Made by a program: the position numbers and the translations under genes. A DNA stretch of 64,000 nt. Origin: Corynebacterium kroppenstedtii. GTDB taxonomy: Bacteria > Actinomycetota > Actinomycetes > Mycobacteriales > Mycobacteriaceae. A model generated the notes under the pieces. It did not search any database and was not told where the DNA came from. It saw nothing but the letters and a program-made list of their open reading frames with translations. Below are positions 1 through 8,727 of this stretch, in pieces. The stretch is from NCBI RefSeq assembly GCF_003243515.1, contig NZ_QFRA01000014.1:1-64000 (forward strand). The letters run 5' to 3'. Position 1 is the stretch's first letter, and every line of letters starts with the position of its first letter.

Positions 1-1
1 C

Positions 2-667
2 GACCGCTCCGGGCCGTTCCGGTTGACCGCATCGGGGCTGGTGCAGCCCTATGGCGTCAAGCACGCGGCGTTTGTGGCGTTCGGCGTGGCGGCGCTGGCG
101 GGCCTGATTTTGTGCGCGATCAGCGGGCACTGGTGGCTAATCCTGGTTGGCGCTGCCTGCGTGGTGGCCGCATGGTTCTACACCGGCGGCAAGCACCCCT
201 ACGGGTACCGCGGATTGGGTGAAGTGGCCGTCTTTGTGTTCTTCGGGCTGGTTGCCGTGCTGGGCACACAGTACACGCAAGCCGATCACGTTAACTGGGT
301 GGGGGTGGCGATCGCGGTCGCGATTGGCTCAGTCTCAGCGGCGGTGAACTTGGCGAATAACCTGCGTGACATACCTAGCGACGAAGCCACAGGCAAAATC
401 ACCCTCGCGGTGCGTCTGGGGGACCGCGGGAGCCGGACGCTGTGGTGCATATTCGTGGCCTTGCCTGTTGTGGCGTCGATATTGCTGGCTTTTATTGCGA
501 TGCCTTGGGCTCTGATTGGGCTGGTAGCAGCGCCGGTTCTGGGGCTGGCTGCGCGACCGATCGTTTCCCACGCCGAGGGGAAAGACCTCATTCCTGTGCT
601 CGGGATGACCGGGCGGGCCATGGTGGTGTGGGCTCTTGTCACCACGCTCGCGCTCTGGTTGGGGTAG
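2..667 (+). CDS. menA: 1,4-dihydroxy-2-naphthoate polyprenyltransferase MenA (5'-truncated by window)
   Basis: Membrane prenyltransferase of menaquinone synthesis. It joins a polyprenyl chain to 1,4-dihydroxy-2-naphthoate. The frame is open to the window edge (residues DRSGPFRL precede the first possible TTG start at 23), so the N-terminal part with the first Asp-rich motif lies outside. The second prenyl-diphosphate/Mg motif is visible as NNLRDIPSDEATGK at about 340-385, followed by LAVRLGDRGSR, typical of UbiA/MenA proteins. About six hydrophobic helices remain. It converges on the DUF4229 gene with only 12 bp between the stops. The menaquinone product fits the menaquinone-type succinate dehydrogenase further along the window. 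Confidence 0.9.
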   Translation, partial: DRSGPFRLTASGLVQPYGVKHAAFVAFGVAALAGLILCAISGHWWLILVGAACVVAAWFYTGGKHPYGYRGLGEVAVFVFFGLVAVLGTQYTQADHVNWVGVAIAVAIGSVSAAVNLANNLRDIPSDEATGKITLAVRLGDRGSRTLWCIFVALPVVASILLAFIAMPWALIGLVAAPVLGLAARPIVSHAEGKDLIPVLGMTGRAMVVWALVTTLALWLG

Positions 668-679
668 GTGCGTTGAGAC

Positions 680-988
680 CTATTCCCGGTCTTCGAGCTG
701 ACTCTTGATGTATTCCTTGTGGGCGCGGCGTTGTTCATTCCACAAGGCCATTTCCGTGGTGACGCGCCTACGCAGCCCCTTAAACAAGAACATGGACAGC
801 GGCAGCGCCACGATCAGAGCCAGAAGGGCGCTAATCATGAGGGGCATCGGCGCGCCCACCAGGTAAGCGCCGTACGCGATCACCACCGTCAAGACGAAGA
901 ACAATAACAGCCGGGCCAGCCCATACAGCAGAATGTCCTTCCACGGGCGGGTCGGTTTCTCGGATGGCTGCGTCATGTCCTCATTCAC
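680..988 (-). CDS. DUF4229 family small membrane protein
   Basis: A 102-residue protein with a short hydrophilic N-terminus, two adjacent membrane helices (about residues 22-44 and 48-68) and a basic, charged C-terminal tail (RRRVTTEMALWNEQRRAHKEY). It matches the DUF4229 pattern that commonly accompanies menaquinone genes in corynebacteria and mycobacteria. No enzymatic motif is visible and the function is unknown. It is convergent with menA, so it is probably transcribed separately from it. Confidence 0.75.
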   Translation of the reverse strand: MNEDMTQPSEKPTRPWKDILLYGLARLLLFFVLTVVIAYGAYLVGAPMPLMISALLALIVALPLSMFLFKGLRRRVTTEMALWNEQRRAHKEYIKSQLEDRE

Positions 989-1083
989 GTATGCCAGATT
1001 AGCGGTTCAGCCCGGCGCGAGGTCAACTGGACTCGTTCGGGCGTTATTCGTCGCGCAGGTCTCGTCGGCAATTAATCGCCGTT

Positions 1084-1803
1084 TTACTCCGTGTCGACGC
1101 CGGCTTCGCTGTTTGCTAACGCCCAACCGTTACGTAATTCGTCCTCGAAATGTTTACAGTCCTCCCAGGTGGGAAGCCGGTCGTCAACGTCAGCAAGAAG
1201 AGGAGCGACGCGATCCTTCTCTGAGAAAATCGGGTCGACTGTGGCGGAGCGCTGATCTGAGGACTCGTCGGAGTTAAGCAGTGCCTGGCAATCAATGCCA
1301 AGGGCAGGATCCGTTATGCGCACCCCGAACTCGCGGGACGGATCGTACGCAGTGCCGGTCAGATAGGTGGCGACCGTGTTGTCCTGGTGCGCGATAAACC
1401 CGTGCCCGATGCCCACGGGGAGGTACACGACGGCGTGATTGTCCTGGTTGAGCGGGACGACGATGTGCTTGCCGTAGGTGCTGGAGCCCTTGCGCAGGTC
1501 CACAATAATGTCGCTGAGGGCCCCTGCGGGACACGTGACCATCTTCGCTTGACCTGGAGGAACCTCGGCCAGGTGGATGCCGCGCACCACGCCCCGGGCA
1601 GAGACACTCATGTTCGCCTGCTCCGGGAAGAACGGGTAGCCCAGGGCCTCGGCGAAGTCATCCGCCTTGTACCACTCGTGGAAACTACCCCTCTGATCAG
1701 CGTGAACAGTGGGATAGAAGGTAAACACTCCCGGGATCGGGGTGGCGACGTACGTTGCGTGCTGGTCGGGTTCCTGAACTTCAAGTCGGGACGTCATATT
1801 CAC
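1084..1803 (-). CDS. rmlC: dTDP-4-dehydrorhamnose 3,5-epimerase-like protein RmlC
   Basis: Cupin-fold epimerase that converts dTDP-4-keto-6-deoxyglucose to dTDP-4-keto-rhamnose, used for the rhamnose linker between arabinogalactan and peptidoglycan. Visible family motifs are the DQRGSFHEWY segment, QANMSVSARGVVRGIH (catalytic His region), DIIVDLRKGSSTYGKH and VYLPVGIGHGFIA. At 239 residues it is longer than the usual 185-200, owing to a C-terminal extension after GVRITDPALGID. The start is GTG at 1803 or ATG at 1797; neither has a strong ribosome site. The GTG lies inside a palindrome (1801-1813). It follows rmlB by about 66 bp on the same strand and is probably co-transcribed. No rmlD or rmlA is nearby. 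Confidence 0.85.
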   Translation of the reverse strand: MNMTSRLEVQEPDQHATYVATPIPGVFTFYPTVHADQRGSFHEWYKADDFAEALGYPFFPEQANMSVSARGVVRGIHLAEVPPGQAKMVTCPAGALSDIIVDLRKGSSTYGKHIVVPLNQDNHAVVYLPVGIGHGFIAHQDNTVATYLTGTAYDPSREFGVRITDPALGIDCQALLNSDESSDQRSATVDPIFSEKDRVAPLLADVDDRLPTWEDCKHFEDELRNGWALANSEAGVDTE

Positions 1804-1869
1804 TAGCCTAGTGGCGTGACGACCGTGGGGCGCGGGGTGGAGTGGTTGGCGCAGCCCGAAACACCCGAC

Positions 1870-2889
1870 CTACCCGATCTCCCTTTCCGTGAGCGCATAT
1901 TTTTCTTCAGCAGTCTTGGCAGCAACCTCCCACCACCTCCGGTTGCTCTCATACCACTCAATCGTCTCGCGCAGACCGTCGGCAAGAGAATGAGTAGGCT
2001 CCCACTCCAGCTCAGTGCGGAGCCGCGTCGGGTCGATGGCGTACCGACGGTCATGCCCCGGCCGATCCGTGACGTGCACGAAATCGTCGCGCGGCCGGCC
2101 AAATGCCTCGAGAAGATCCCCCACGATCTCGAGGTTGGAGCGCTCCCCATCAGCGCCGATGAGGAACGTGCGGCCGTACAGCGCTTGATCGCGGCGGGCA
2201 GCGTCGATAATGGTCCACACGGCACTGTTGTGATCGTCCACATGGATCCAATCGCGCACATTCTCGCCCGTGCCGTACACACGCGGCCGCCGCCCGCCAA
2301 TGAGCCCGATGATCTGCCTCGGGATCAGTTTCTCCGGGTGCTGCCGGGGCCCGTAGTTATTTGAACAGTTCGAGATCGTGGCCTTCAGTCCGAAACTGCG
2401 CACCCACGCGCGGACCATGTGATCCGCTGACGCCTTCGACGCCGAATAGGGCGACGACGGACGGTACGGCGAGCTCTCCGTAAAACGCTCACCCGAACCG
2501 ATCGGGAGATCTCCGAACACCTCGTCCGTCGAAATGTGATGGAGCGGAACGTCGTACTTCACGCACGCCGACGCCACCGTCACTGTGCCCTCGATATTGG
2601 TTTTGAGGAACGGCGCCGGATCCCGCAGAGAATTATCGTTGTGGCTCTCCGCGGCGAAATGCACAACTTGATCGGCCGACTTCACCAGCTTGTCGACGAG
2701 GGGCTGGTCGCACACATCGCCGACGACCAGTTCGCACAGGTCGGTGGTGGGCTTTAAGCTCTCCGGATTACCGGCGTAGGTCAACGCGTCGAGGACGACG
2801 ACTTTCACGTCGGGATAGTGCGCCCGGGTGTAATGAACGAAATTCGAGCCGATGAACCCAGCTCCGCCGGTAACCAAGACTGTGCGCAT
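1870..2889 (-). CDS. rmlB: dTDP-glucose 4,6-dehydratase RmlB
   Basis: NAD-dependent SDR enzyme, second step of dTDP-L-rhamnose synthesis. It has the N-terminal Rossmann motif VTGGAGFIGSNFV, the substrate motif HISTDEVFGDLP with the catalytic Thr-Asp-Glu, and the YSASKASADHMVRAW Tyr-x-x-x-Lys pair. The C-terminal part (RPGHDRRYAIDPTRLRTELEWEP) is typical of RmlB. ATG at 2889 is preferred because family members begin MRTVLVTGG; an in-frame GTG at 2898 would add three residues. It lies just upstream of rmlC and the pair likely forms an operon. Confidence 0.93.
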   Translation of the reverse strand: MRTVLVTGGAGFIGSNFVHYTRAHYPDVKVVVLDALTYAGNPESLKPTTDLCELVVGDVCDQPLVDKLVKSADQVVHFAAESHNDNSLRDPAPFLKTNIEGTVTVASACVKYDVPLHHISTDEVFGDLPIGSGERFTESSPYRPSSPYSASKASADHMVRAWVRSFGLKATISNCSNNYGPRQHPEKLIPRQIIGLIGGRRPRVYGTGENVRDWIHVDDHNSAVWTIIDAARRDQALYGRTFLIGADGERSNLEIVGDLLEAFGRPRDDFVHVTDRPGHDRRYAIDPTRLRTELEWEPTHSLADGLRETIEWYESNRRWWEVAAKTAEEKYALTEREIG

Positions 2890-2920
2890 GGCAAACACCG
2901 TACCTCAGCGCCCGGCGCGG

Positions 2921-4402
2921 CTACTGCATTGCAGCTTCGCGGGCCTCCGCTTCCGCAATCGCGTCCTCGTACGTGGGGGTGTCCTCGAGCTCCTTACGGC
3001 TAATGCCCTTATCCCCCACCATGCGGTTGATAATCAAAGCGATGGCACCGTCGCCAGTAACATTGCACGCCGTGCCAAACGAGTCGATCGCGATATACGC
3101 CGCAATCATGATCGCAACCTCAGAATCCGAAAAGCCCAGCATCGACGAGAGCAACCCCGACGCTGCCATGATCGCACCGCCCGGCACGCCCGGCGCAGCG
3201 ATCATCGTGATGCCCAGCATCAGCACGAAGCCGATCATCTTCGCCGGCGTCGTGTCGATGTCCGCCATCTGCACAATCGCGAACGCGAACAGCGAAATTT
3301 TCATCATCGACCCGGCCAGGTGAATCGTCGCGCACAACGGCACCGTGAACCCGGCGACCGCCGGATCGACCCCATTCTTCTTCGAGCACTCGTACGTGAC
3401 CGGGATCGTCGCAGCCGACGAGGATGTACCCAGCGCGGTGAGGTACGCCGGGACCATGTTCTTGAAGGCGCGCCACGGATTGACCTTCGCGATCCCCCCG
3501 GTCACCGAAAACTGCAGCACCAGGAGGATGCCCGTCATGAGGATGGCCAGCACGATGACCTTCGCGAACGACACCAGGGTGTTCGTCAAATTGCCGTTCA
3601 TGCCCATCGACAAGAACATGCCGAAAATGAACGGTGGCAGCAGCGGGATCACGAACTTGCTGATCACGCGCATGATCACGCGCTCGAGGTCCTTCGCGCC
3701 CGCGTACAGCGTGTCGCTCTTCACCGCCGTCATGGCCACGCCGATGGTGAACGCCAGCAACAGGGCCGTCATCACCTCGAACGGCGGCTTCATCTCAATT
3801 TCGAAGAACGGCTTGAGCGCGCCGTCGTCGACAGTTTTTGCGTTGAAAAGATCGTCACCCTTCAGCAACCACGGATACACTATCGATGCCGTACCAAAGG
3901 CGATCAGGCCCGAGAAGATCGTCGAGCCATACGCGACGCCTGTTGTGATTGCTAACCACTTGCCGGCGCCGCGGCCCAGGCCGGAGATCGCCGGCGTAAT
4001 CAGGGCGAAGATGAGCACCGGGATGAAGAAGCTCAGGAAGTTACTGAACAGGCTGTTGTACGTAACGAACACGCGGGCGAGCCAATCCGGGAAGAACAAC
4101 GAACAGACGATGCCCGCGATGATCGCGATGATGATCTGCCACAAAAGGTTGCCGCGGATGCGCTGGCCGAGGGACTTTTTGGGCTGGGTAGTGGTGTCCT
4201 CTGGGGTGCTGGTCTTGTTGGTCCCCTTGGCCGCGCCGGTCCCCGTGGTCCCGTTGGTTTCGCTGTGCGACACACCCGTTTTCGCAGATGATTGAGCTGT
4301 GCTGGCCGGGCGGGAACTATTCTCTGCCGATCCCTCCATAGGGGGTTCGTTCGCTGGCTGCTCAGGTGAGACCGACTTGGGCATTAGGATCTTCCTCTTC
4401 AT
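2921..4402 (-). CDS. dicarboxylate/amino-acid:cation symporter (DAACS family)
   Basis: Sodium- or proton-coupled carrier of the SLC1-like fold. About eight membrane segments start at LLWQIIIAIIAGIVCSLFF. The serine-rich hairpin TALGTSSSAATIPV, the GFTVPLCATIHLAG segment and SFGTACNVTGDGAIALI near the end are the substrate- and cation-binding signatures of the family. The mature part is preceded by a roughly 70-residue hydrophilic, Ser/Thr/Pro-rich tail that should be cytoplasmic and disordered. The open frame extends upstream to 4726, but that part is repeat DNA. ATG 4402 (AAAGGT upstream) and ATG 4384 (AGAGGA upstream) are both good starts. Substrate is not deducible; serine/threonine, glutamate or a C4-dicarboxylate are possible. 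Confidence 0.8.
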   Translation of the reverse strand: MKRKILMPKSVSPEQPANEPPMEGSAENSSRPASTAQSSAKTGVSHSETNGTTGTGAAKGTNKTSTPEDTTTQPKKSLGQRIRGNLLWQIIIAIIAGIVCSLFFPDWLARVFVTYNSLFSNFLSFFIPVLIFALITPAISGLGRGAGKWLAITTGVAYGSTIFSGLIAFGTASIVYPWLLKGDDLFNAKTVDDGALKPFFEIEMKPPFEVMTALLLAFTIGVAMTAVKSDTLYAGAKDLERVIMRVISKFVIPLLPPFIFGMFLSMGMNGNLTNTLVSFAKVIVLAILMTGILLVLQFSVTGGIAKVNPWRAFKNMVPAYLTALGTSSSAATIPVTYECSKKNGVDPAVAGFTVPLCATIHLAGSMMKISLFAFAIVQMADIDTTPAKMIGFVLMLGITMIAAPGVPGGAIMAASGLLSSMLGFSDSEVAIMIAAYIAIDSFGTACNVTGDGAIALIINRMVGDKGISRKELEDTPTYEDAIAEAEAREAAMQ

Positions 4403-4513
4403 GTGACCTTTTATCCCCAATGAGATTATTAGGCGGTCGGCCCCTTTTCCAAAGCCTCGCCCGTGATTTAACCTGCCGGAAATAATCGAAGGTGTTGGTT
4501 CGTGCGCCGGACT

Positions 4514-4573
4514 GTTTGGAGGCCCGGGGTCGTTTGGAATCCAGAGTCCGTTTGGACCCCGGGCCCGTTTGGC
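4514..4573. repeat. four GTTTGG-headed short tandem units
   Basis: GTTTGGA begins at 4514, 4532 and 4550, and GTTTGGC at 4567, giving spacings of 18, 18 and 17 bp. The DNA between the heads is G+C-rich and partly palindromic (GGCCCGGGG, CCCCGGGCCC). This lies about 110-170 bp upstream of the symporter start on the minus strand. It could be a repeated operator or simple tandem drift. Confidence 0.6.
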
Positions 4574-4644
4574 GCACAGGGCCCGCAGAAAATGAGGATG
4601 ACTAAATTCCCAGCGACGCTTACATCGGCCGATTCCTCGAATTT

Positions 4645-4762
4645 TGCGGGGGTATATGGGGGCCAGTTCAAACTGCGGGGGTATATGGGCGAAAAATAGC
4701 CGAAAATTGACCATATCCCCCCACACTTTTCACCACCGGGTCCGATATACCCCCACACTTTT
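4645..4762. repeat. paired direct repeats TGCGGGGGTATATGGG and CCCCCACACTTTT
   Basis: TGCGGGGGTATATGGG occurs exactly at 4645-4660 and 4674-4689 (29-bp period). CCCCCACACTTTT occurs exactly at 4718-4730 and 4750-4762 (32-bp period), each preceded by an A/T-rich CATATC or GATATAC that partly mirrors the first repeat in inverse orientation. The regular spacing near three helical turns suggests protein binding. No known regulator is recognised. Confidence 0.6.
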
Positions 4763-4878
4763 AGTTCACACCGATCCACCTGCCCTCCCGGACGTATGTA
4801 AGCCCGGCATATTCGGCTGGGGACTTCCTAAATAAATCCGCGGTTCTAATCCCGCGCGGTTCTAAATCCCAGGCAGTT

Positions 4879-6063
4879 TTAATTCAACCCTGCGTACGAG
4901 TGCAGCCCCGACACCACGAGGTTAATGAAAAACAAGTTGAACACCATAATCCCGAAGGCAACCACGTTAATCCACGCTGCTCGTTGGTCTTTCCACCCCG
5001 TCGTAGCACGGGCATGTAGGTAAGCTGCGTACAGGATCCACGTGACGAAAGACATCGTCTCCTTGGGATCCCAGTTCCAGAACCGACCCCACGCCGATTC
5101 AGCCCAGATCGCACCAAAAATCACGCCGAGCCCGAAAATCGGAAACGCCACAACGGCGGTGCGGTATGCCAGCCGGTCAAGCCGCTTCGCGCTCGGCAGT
5201 GGCCCCGCGATCTTCCCCAGAATGCCGTGTTCTTCTCCCACCGGCTGAAACATTCTCACGATGTACGCCAAGCTACACATTCCGGATATCAGCCCGAACC
5301 CAGCACCGATAGACACCGTCGATACGTGAATTGGGAACCAGTACGACTGCAGCGCGGGTACCACCGGTGCCGACGCCGCGTACAGTTTCATTCCGCCGTA
5401 GAACAGCAGAGCGACCACGGGGGTCAGCACCCAGGGCCACATGATGCGATTCTCACGCTTGGTCAGGACCACCGTGGCGACGATCATCGCGACCAGCGAC
5501 ACCAGGGCGACATATTCGTACAAATTTCCCCACGGGAAGCGGTGCGCCGACAGACCACGCAGAATGACGCATGCCGCGTGGAACAGCAGCCCGAGGAAAA
5601 CGACGCCCTGACCGAACGTCCCCAGCCGGTCCACGCTGTCTTGGCGAGCGTCGAGTTCAGCTTGGCTCATTACAGGGCGGTCGTGGGCAACGCGACCCCA
5701 CAATGAGCGGGCCCGAGAACCTCCGCGACCCGACGAACCAGCAGAGGTTGTGGAGGCAACATCATCTGCACCAGTACCTGCACCCACGCTTACCGACGCG
5801 ACACCGGATTCCGACGCCTCCGACGCAACGCCAGATTTTGTCGCGCTAGCTCCGACCAGCTCTTTGTCCGAGGCAGCCTGGGCCTGGGCTCCTTGACCTC
5901 CGGACTGGCTTTCCTCACGACGACTGGCGTCCTCATATGCCTCTTGAAGCATCCGCTCACGCACGTAATAGGCCAACATCACGATCAGCCCGATGACGTA
6001 CACGGCGAACGCCACTTTGAACGAAAAGTCCGAAAACGAGGCGAGAGTCTTATTAACCGGCAT
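4879..6063 (-). CDS. ccsB: cytochrome c biogenesis protein CcsB (CcsA/CcmC-type haem handling)
   Basis: Integral membrane subunit of the system II cytochrome c synthase, which presents haem outside the membrane for attachment to CXXCH apocytochromes with ResB. Of 394 residues, one N-terminal helix is followed by an Ala/Ser-rich hydrophilic stretch (about 40-125), then several helices. The haem-binding tryptophan-rich motif reads WGRFWNWDPKETMSFVTW, and histidines flank it (LFHAACV, YLHARATTGW). ATG 6063 has a strong AGGAG site. It is last in the minus-strand order tlpA-ccdA-resB-ccsB, the arrangement known from mycobacteria (Rv0526-Rv0529). Confidence 0.93.
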   Translation of the reverse strand: MPVNKTLASFSDFSFKVAFAVYVIGLIVMLAYYVRERMLQEAYEDASRREESQSGGQGAQAQAASDKELVGASATKSGVASEASESGVASVSVGAGTGADDVASTTSAGSSGRGGSRARSLWGRVAHDRPVMSQAELDARQDSVDRLGTFGQGVVFLGLLFHAACVILRGLSAHRFPWGNLYEYVALVSLVAMIVATVVLTKRENRIMWPWVLTPVVALLFYGGMKLYAASAPVVPALQSYWFPIHVSTVSIGAGFGLISGMCSLAYIVRMFQPVGEEHGILGKIAGPLPSAKRLDRLAYRTAVVAFPIFGLGVIFGAIWAESAWGRFWNWDPKETMSFVTWILYAAYLHARATTGWKDQRAAWINVVAFGIMVFNLFFINLVVSGLHSYAGLN

Positions 6064-6214
6064 AGTTCTCCTCTTGATCTGTGCCCAGGCTATTCCACGT
6101 CACACTTTGGAGCAATAAACACGCCATACTCCCATAACGCACGCCGCCACTCGTCACTACCAACAGCGACGCTGCGTCCGACTTCTACATCACTGCCGAC
6201 GACACCAGCCCCCA

Positions 6215-7843
6215 TCAATCTTCGTCGTCGTCCTCATATTCATCGTCATCCGGTTCCTGCAGGATAGCCCGCGCGTACTTGTTGAACTCGCGGCCCCAGC
6301 CGGCCCTATCAGTGCGCGCAAGCCCGGCCGTCTCGACAAGCGCGGTACCGTCGCCCTGCGGCGTGACGCGCACCCACATGCGTCGCCGCTTAATCGACAC
6401 AGACCCCACCAACCCGGCGAGCATGATGAGCGTGATCCCCAACAGGTACCCCTGCGTCGGATCGTGGCTGACCTGCAAGTTCACGAAAGGCTTCGCGCCG
6501 TTGAACGTGATTTCCGTCCCGTCGTTGAGGGTGGTCTTTTCACCCTTCCGTAAATTTACGCGATCGATTTTCGACAACAGTCCCTGGTGGATCAGGCTCG
6601 TGTCCAGGGTGAAAATGCTCTGGCCCACGCCTGTGTCCAGCCCGGCATCGCCGCGGAATACGTCGATAGCAACGGCCTCATCGTCCTGGGTGGGGAACCG
6701 CGACGCAGACAGCACATTGTTGTTCTCGCCGATGAACACGGCCGTCGGCGCATACATCCCCTGGATCGCCAGCTGGTTTTTCCTTCGTTCTTGCAGGTCA
6801 GGGCACATCCCGGCGGGCGGATCGAACCGCATCGCCCCGGCCGACAGGAAGTTCGTCATGTCGGTCGGCTGCCACTGAATCTCACCCGTGCGCGTCTCAC
6901 CGTCGGGCCACTTGACCGTAAACGACGGCGCATAACCATGCCCCTGCAGGTACACGCGGTCGCCCGCGATCCGCAGCGGGTGGTTGACCTTCAGCGTGTA
7001 CTTTGTCCACTCTGACGTGGGCTTATCGACGTCGTTTTTAGTCGCATACCGAATGTCGGACGTGAACATCTTCGCCTGCCCATTAGACAAGTAATCCGCT
7101 TTGAAGTCCTCGATCTGCAGGCAGTACGGGGACAGGCGCGTCCCGTCGCCAAGAGCCCCGTGCCAGAAAGAATCAAAATTAGCGACGGCTGAATTGCAGA
7201 ACTGCGAGTTTTCATTGCCGGCGATAACGATGACCTGGCCTTCGTAGTACATGAGGCGGCCGGCCGCGATGAAGACCAGCATGACAGTGAGGCCGATATG
7301 AAAAACGAGGTTGCAGAATTCACGGGCGTATCCGCGTTCCGCACTGAACGACCATTGCCCGGCGCGGTCCTCGCTTGCCGACGTTTCACGTGTGTGCCAT
7401 CTCTTGAACAGCGGGCTGATGCGGGTGCGCGCGAAGGTGTCGGTGTCGGAAAAATCGCTGGCCGGGATGGCGCGGGCGCGGTAGTGCGGCAGCCGGTTGA
7501 GGTTCTTGGGCGCTCGCACGGGCTGAGAGCGCATCGCTTTGTAGTGTTCCCATGTGCGGGGGATGATGCAGCCGACTAGCGAGATGAACAGCAGAACGTA
7601 GATGGCGGTGAACCACGTGGAGGAGAAAACGTCGAAAAGCTGGAGTTTGTCGTAAATCTGCCCGAGCTTGCCGTTGTCGGCGATGTAGGTGTCGACTTTC
7701 TCTTGGTTCAGGGAGCGCTGCGGGAGGATGGCCCCAGGGATTGCGCCGAGGGCCAGGAGGAATAGCAAAATCAGCGCGGTCCGCATGCTGGTTAGCCAGC
7801 GCCAGGGGATGCGCCACAGTGAAGAGAATTGTTTGCGCGCCAA
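6215..7843 (-). CDS. resB: cytochrome c biogenesis protein ResB
   Basis: Partner of CcsB in system II cytochrome c maturation. It is 542 residues with membrane helices near residues 20-40, 77-97, 172-195 and 467-487, and a large extracytoplasmic domain between the third and fourth helices, as in the ResB family. The C-terminus is very acidic (EPDDDEYEDDDED). TTG at 7843 is chosen as start since AAAGG sits seven bases upstream and the first helix follows directly. It lies between ccdA and ccsB on the same strand. Confidence 0.92.
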   Translation of the reverse strand: MARKQFSSLWRIPWRWLTSMRTALILLFLLALGAIPGAILPQRSLNQEKVDTYIADNGKLGQIYDKLQLFDVFSSTWFTAIYVLLFISLVGCIIPRTWEHYKAMRSQPVRAPKNLNRLPHYRARAIPASDFSDTDTFARTRISPLFKRWHTRETSASEDRAGQWSFSAERGYAREFCNLVFHIGLTVMLVFIAAGRLMYYEGQVIVIAGNENSQFCNSAVANFDSFWHGALGDGTRLSPYCLQIEDFKADYLSNGQAKMFTSDIRYATKNDVDKPTSEWTKYTLKVNHPLRIAGDRVYLQGHGYAPSFTVKWPDGETRTGEIQWQPTDMTNFLSAGAMRFDPPAGMCPDLQERRKNQLAIQGMYAPTAVFIGENNNVLSASRFPTQDDEAVAIDVFRGDAGLDTGVGQSIFTLDTSLIHQGLLSKIDRVNLRKGEKTTLNDGTEITFNGAKPFVNLQVSHDPTQGYLLGITLIMLAGLVGSVSIKRRRMWVRVTPQGDGTALVETAGLARTDRAGWGREFNKYARAILQEPDDDEYEDDDED

Positions 7844-7905
7844 ATCGTCTGCCTTTCTTTTGCTATCCGATTATGGTCTATGCGGCAGATCAAGGGTGAA
7901 GAGGT

Positions 7906-8727
7906 CTAGATGGGGGTCACCGTGCTGGTCACTGCCCACTGCCGGATCCAAGACACGAAAACCACCCATTGGCCTGTGACCAGGGCAATCCCGACGACGA
8001 TCAGGGCGACGCCTCCGGCGATTTGAATCCCACGGCTGTGGCGCCGCAACCACGATACGCTCGCTAATGCCTTGGAAGATCCCAATGCAACAACAACGAA
8101 CGGCAGCCCCAACCCCAAGCAGTAGAAGATGATGAGGATGACTCCACGTACGGCCGTCGTCCCCTCCGTTCCAGCAGCGATACTAATGATCCCCGCGAGC
8201 GTGGGACCTAAACATGGCGTCCACCCGAGGGCGAACACCGCCCCCAGAAGCGGAGCCCCCATCAACGTGGACCAATGCTTCGGAGCCATGCGGCGCTCAT
8301 TCTGCAGAAACGGTATGAACCCCAGGAATACGACGCCCATCACAATGGTGACGACGCCTCCTACTCGTTGCAGCAGCTCGTTATTCATCTGGAGTGCGGA
8401 GATGGCACCGAAGATGGACGCCGTCGCTAAGACGAAGACCACGGTGAAACCGGCGACGAAAAGCAGCGCAGACCCGGCGACACGGCCACGATGTGAGCGC
8501 ACTTTTGTCCCCTCAGCGGTGATGTCGCTTTCCGCGCCGACGACACCGGCAAGGTAGGAAATATAGCCGGGCACGAGCGGGATGACGCATGGGCTCGCGA
8601 AAGAAACAAGACCTGCCAGCGCGGCAGCGCCCAACGCGAGGAGTAGCGGACCCGACGCCGCGGTGTCCGCGAAGGCGGCACCGACATCAGCGTGAAACTG
8701 GGCGAAATGGACCTGGGCGGGGATCAT
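7906..8727 (-). CDS. ccdA: cytochrome c biogenesis/thiol-disulfide transport protein CcdA
   Basis: Membrane reductant carrier that passes electrons from cytoplasmic thioredoxin to the extracytoplasmic TlpA/ResA-type thioredoxin. It has about six helices. The two redox cysteines are seen in SFASPCVIPLVPGY (first helix) and LGWTPCLGPTLAG (fourth helix), both followed by Pro-containing motifs typical of the DsbD-beta/CcdA family. The ATG overlaps the stop of the upstream thioredoxin gene by one base (TAATG), so translation is probably coupled. Confidence 0.93.
   Translation of the reverse strand: MIPAQVHFAQFHADVGAAFADTAASGPLLLALGAAALAGLVSFASPCVIPLVPGYISYLAGVVGAESDITAEGTKVRSHRGRVAGSALLFVAGFTVVFVLATASIFGAISALQMNNELLQRVGGVVTIVMGVVFLGFIPFLQNERRMAPKHWSTLMGAPLLGAVFALGWTPCLGPTLAGIISIAAGTEGTTAVRGVILIIFYCLGLGLPFVVVALGSSKALASVSWLRRHSRGIQIAGGVALIVVGIALVTGQWVVFVSWIRQWAVTSTVTPI

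Larger units (their letters stand above)
4403..4878. other. 476-bp intergenic region with repeats, no gene seen
   Basis: Lies between the starting end of the symporter gene and the stop of ccsB. It contains two clusters of short repeats (described separately) and no convincing coding frame. The upstream open extension of the symporter frame reads through the repeats and has no credible start or composition. It presumably holds the symporter promoter. Confidence 0.5.

Noticed and set aside
2852..4295. Two long plus-strand frames opposite the symporter
   Set aside because: Arg/His-rich or Pro-rich shadow frames without start signals; the minus strand encodes a clear transporter.
4403..4726. 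Upstream extension of the symporter reading frame to 4726
   Set aside because: It lies in the repeat region, has poor composition and no ribosome site, while ATG 4402/4384 have good ones.
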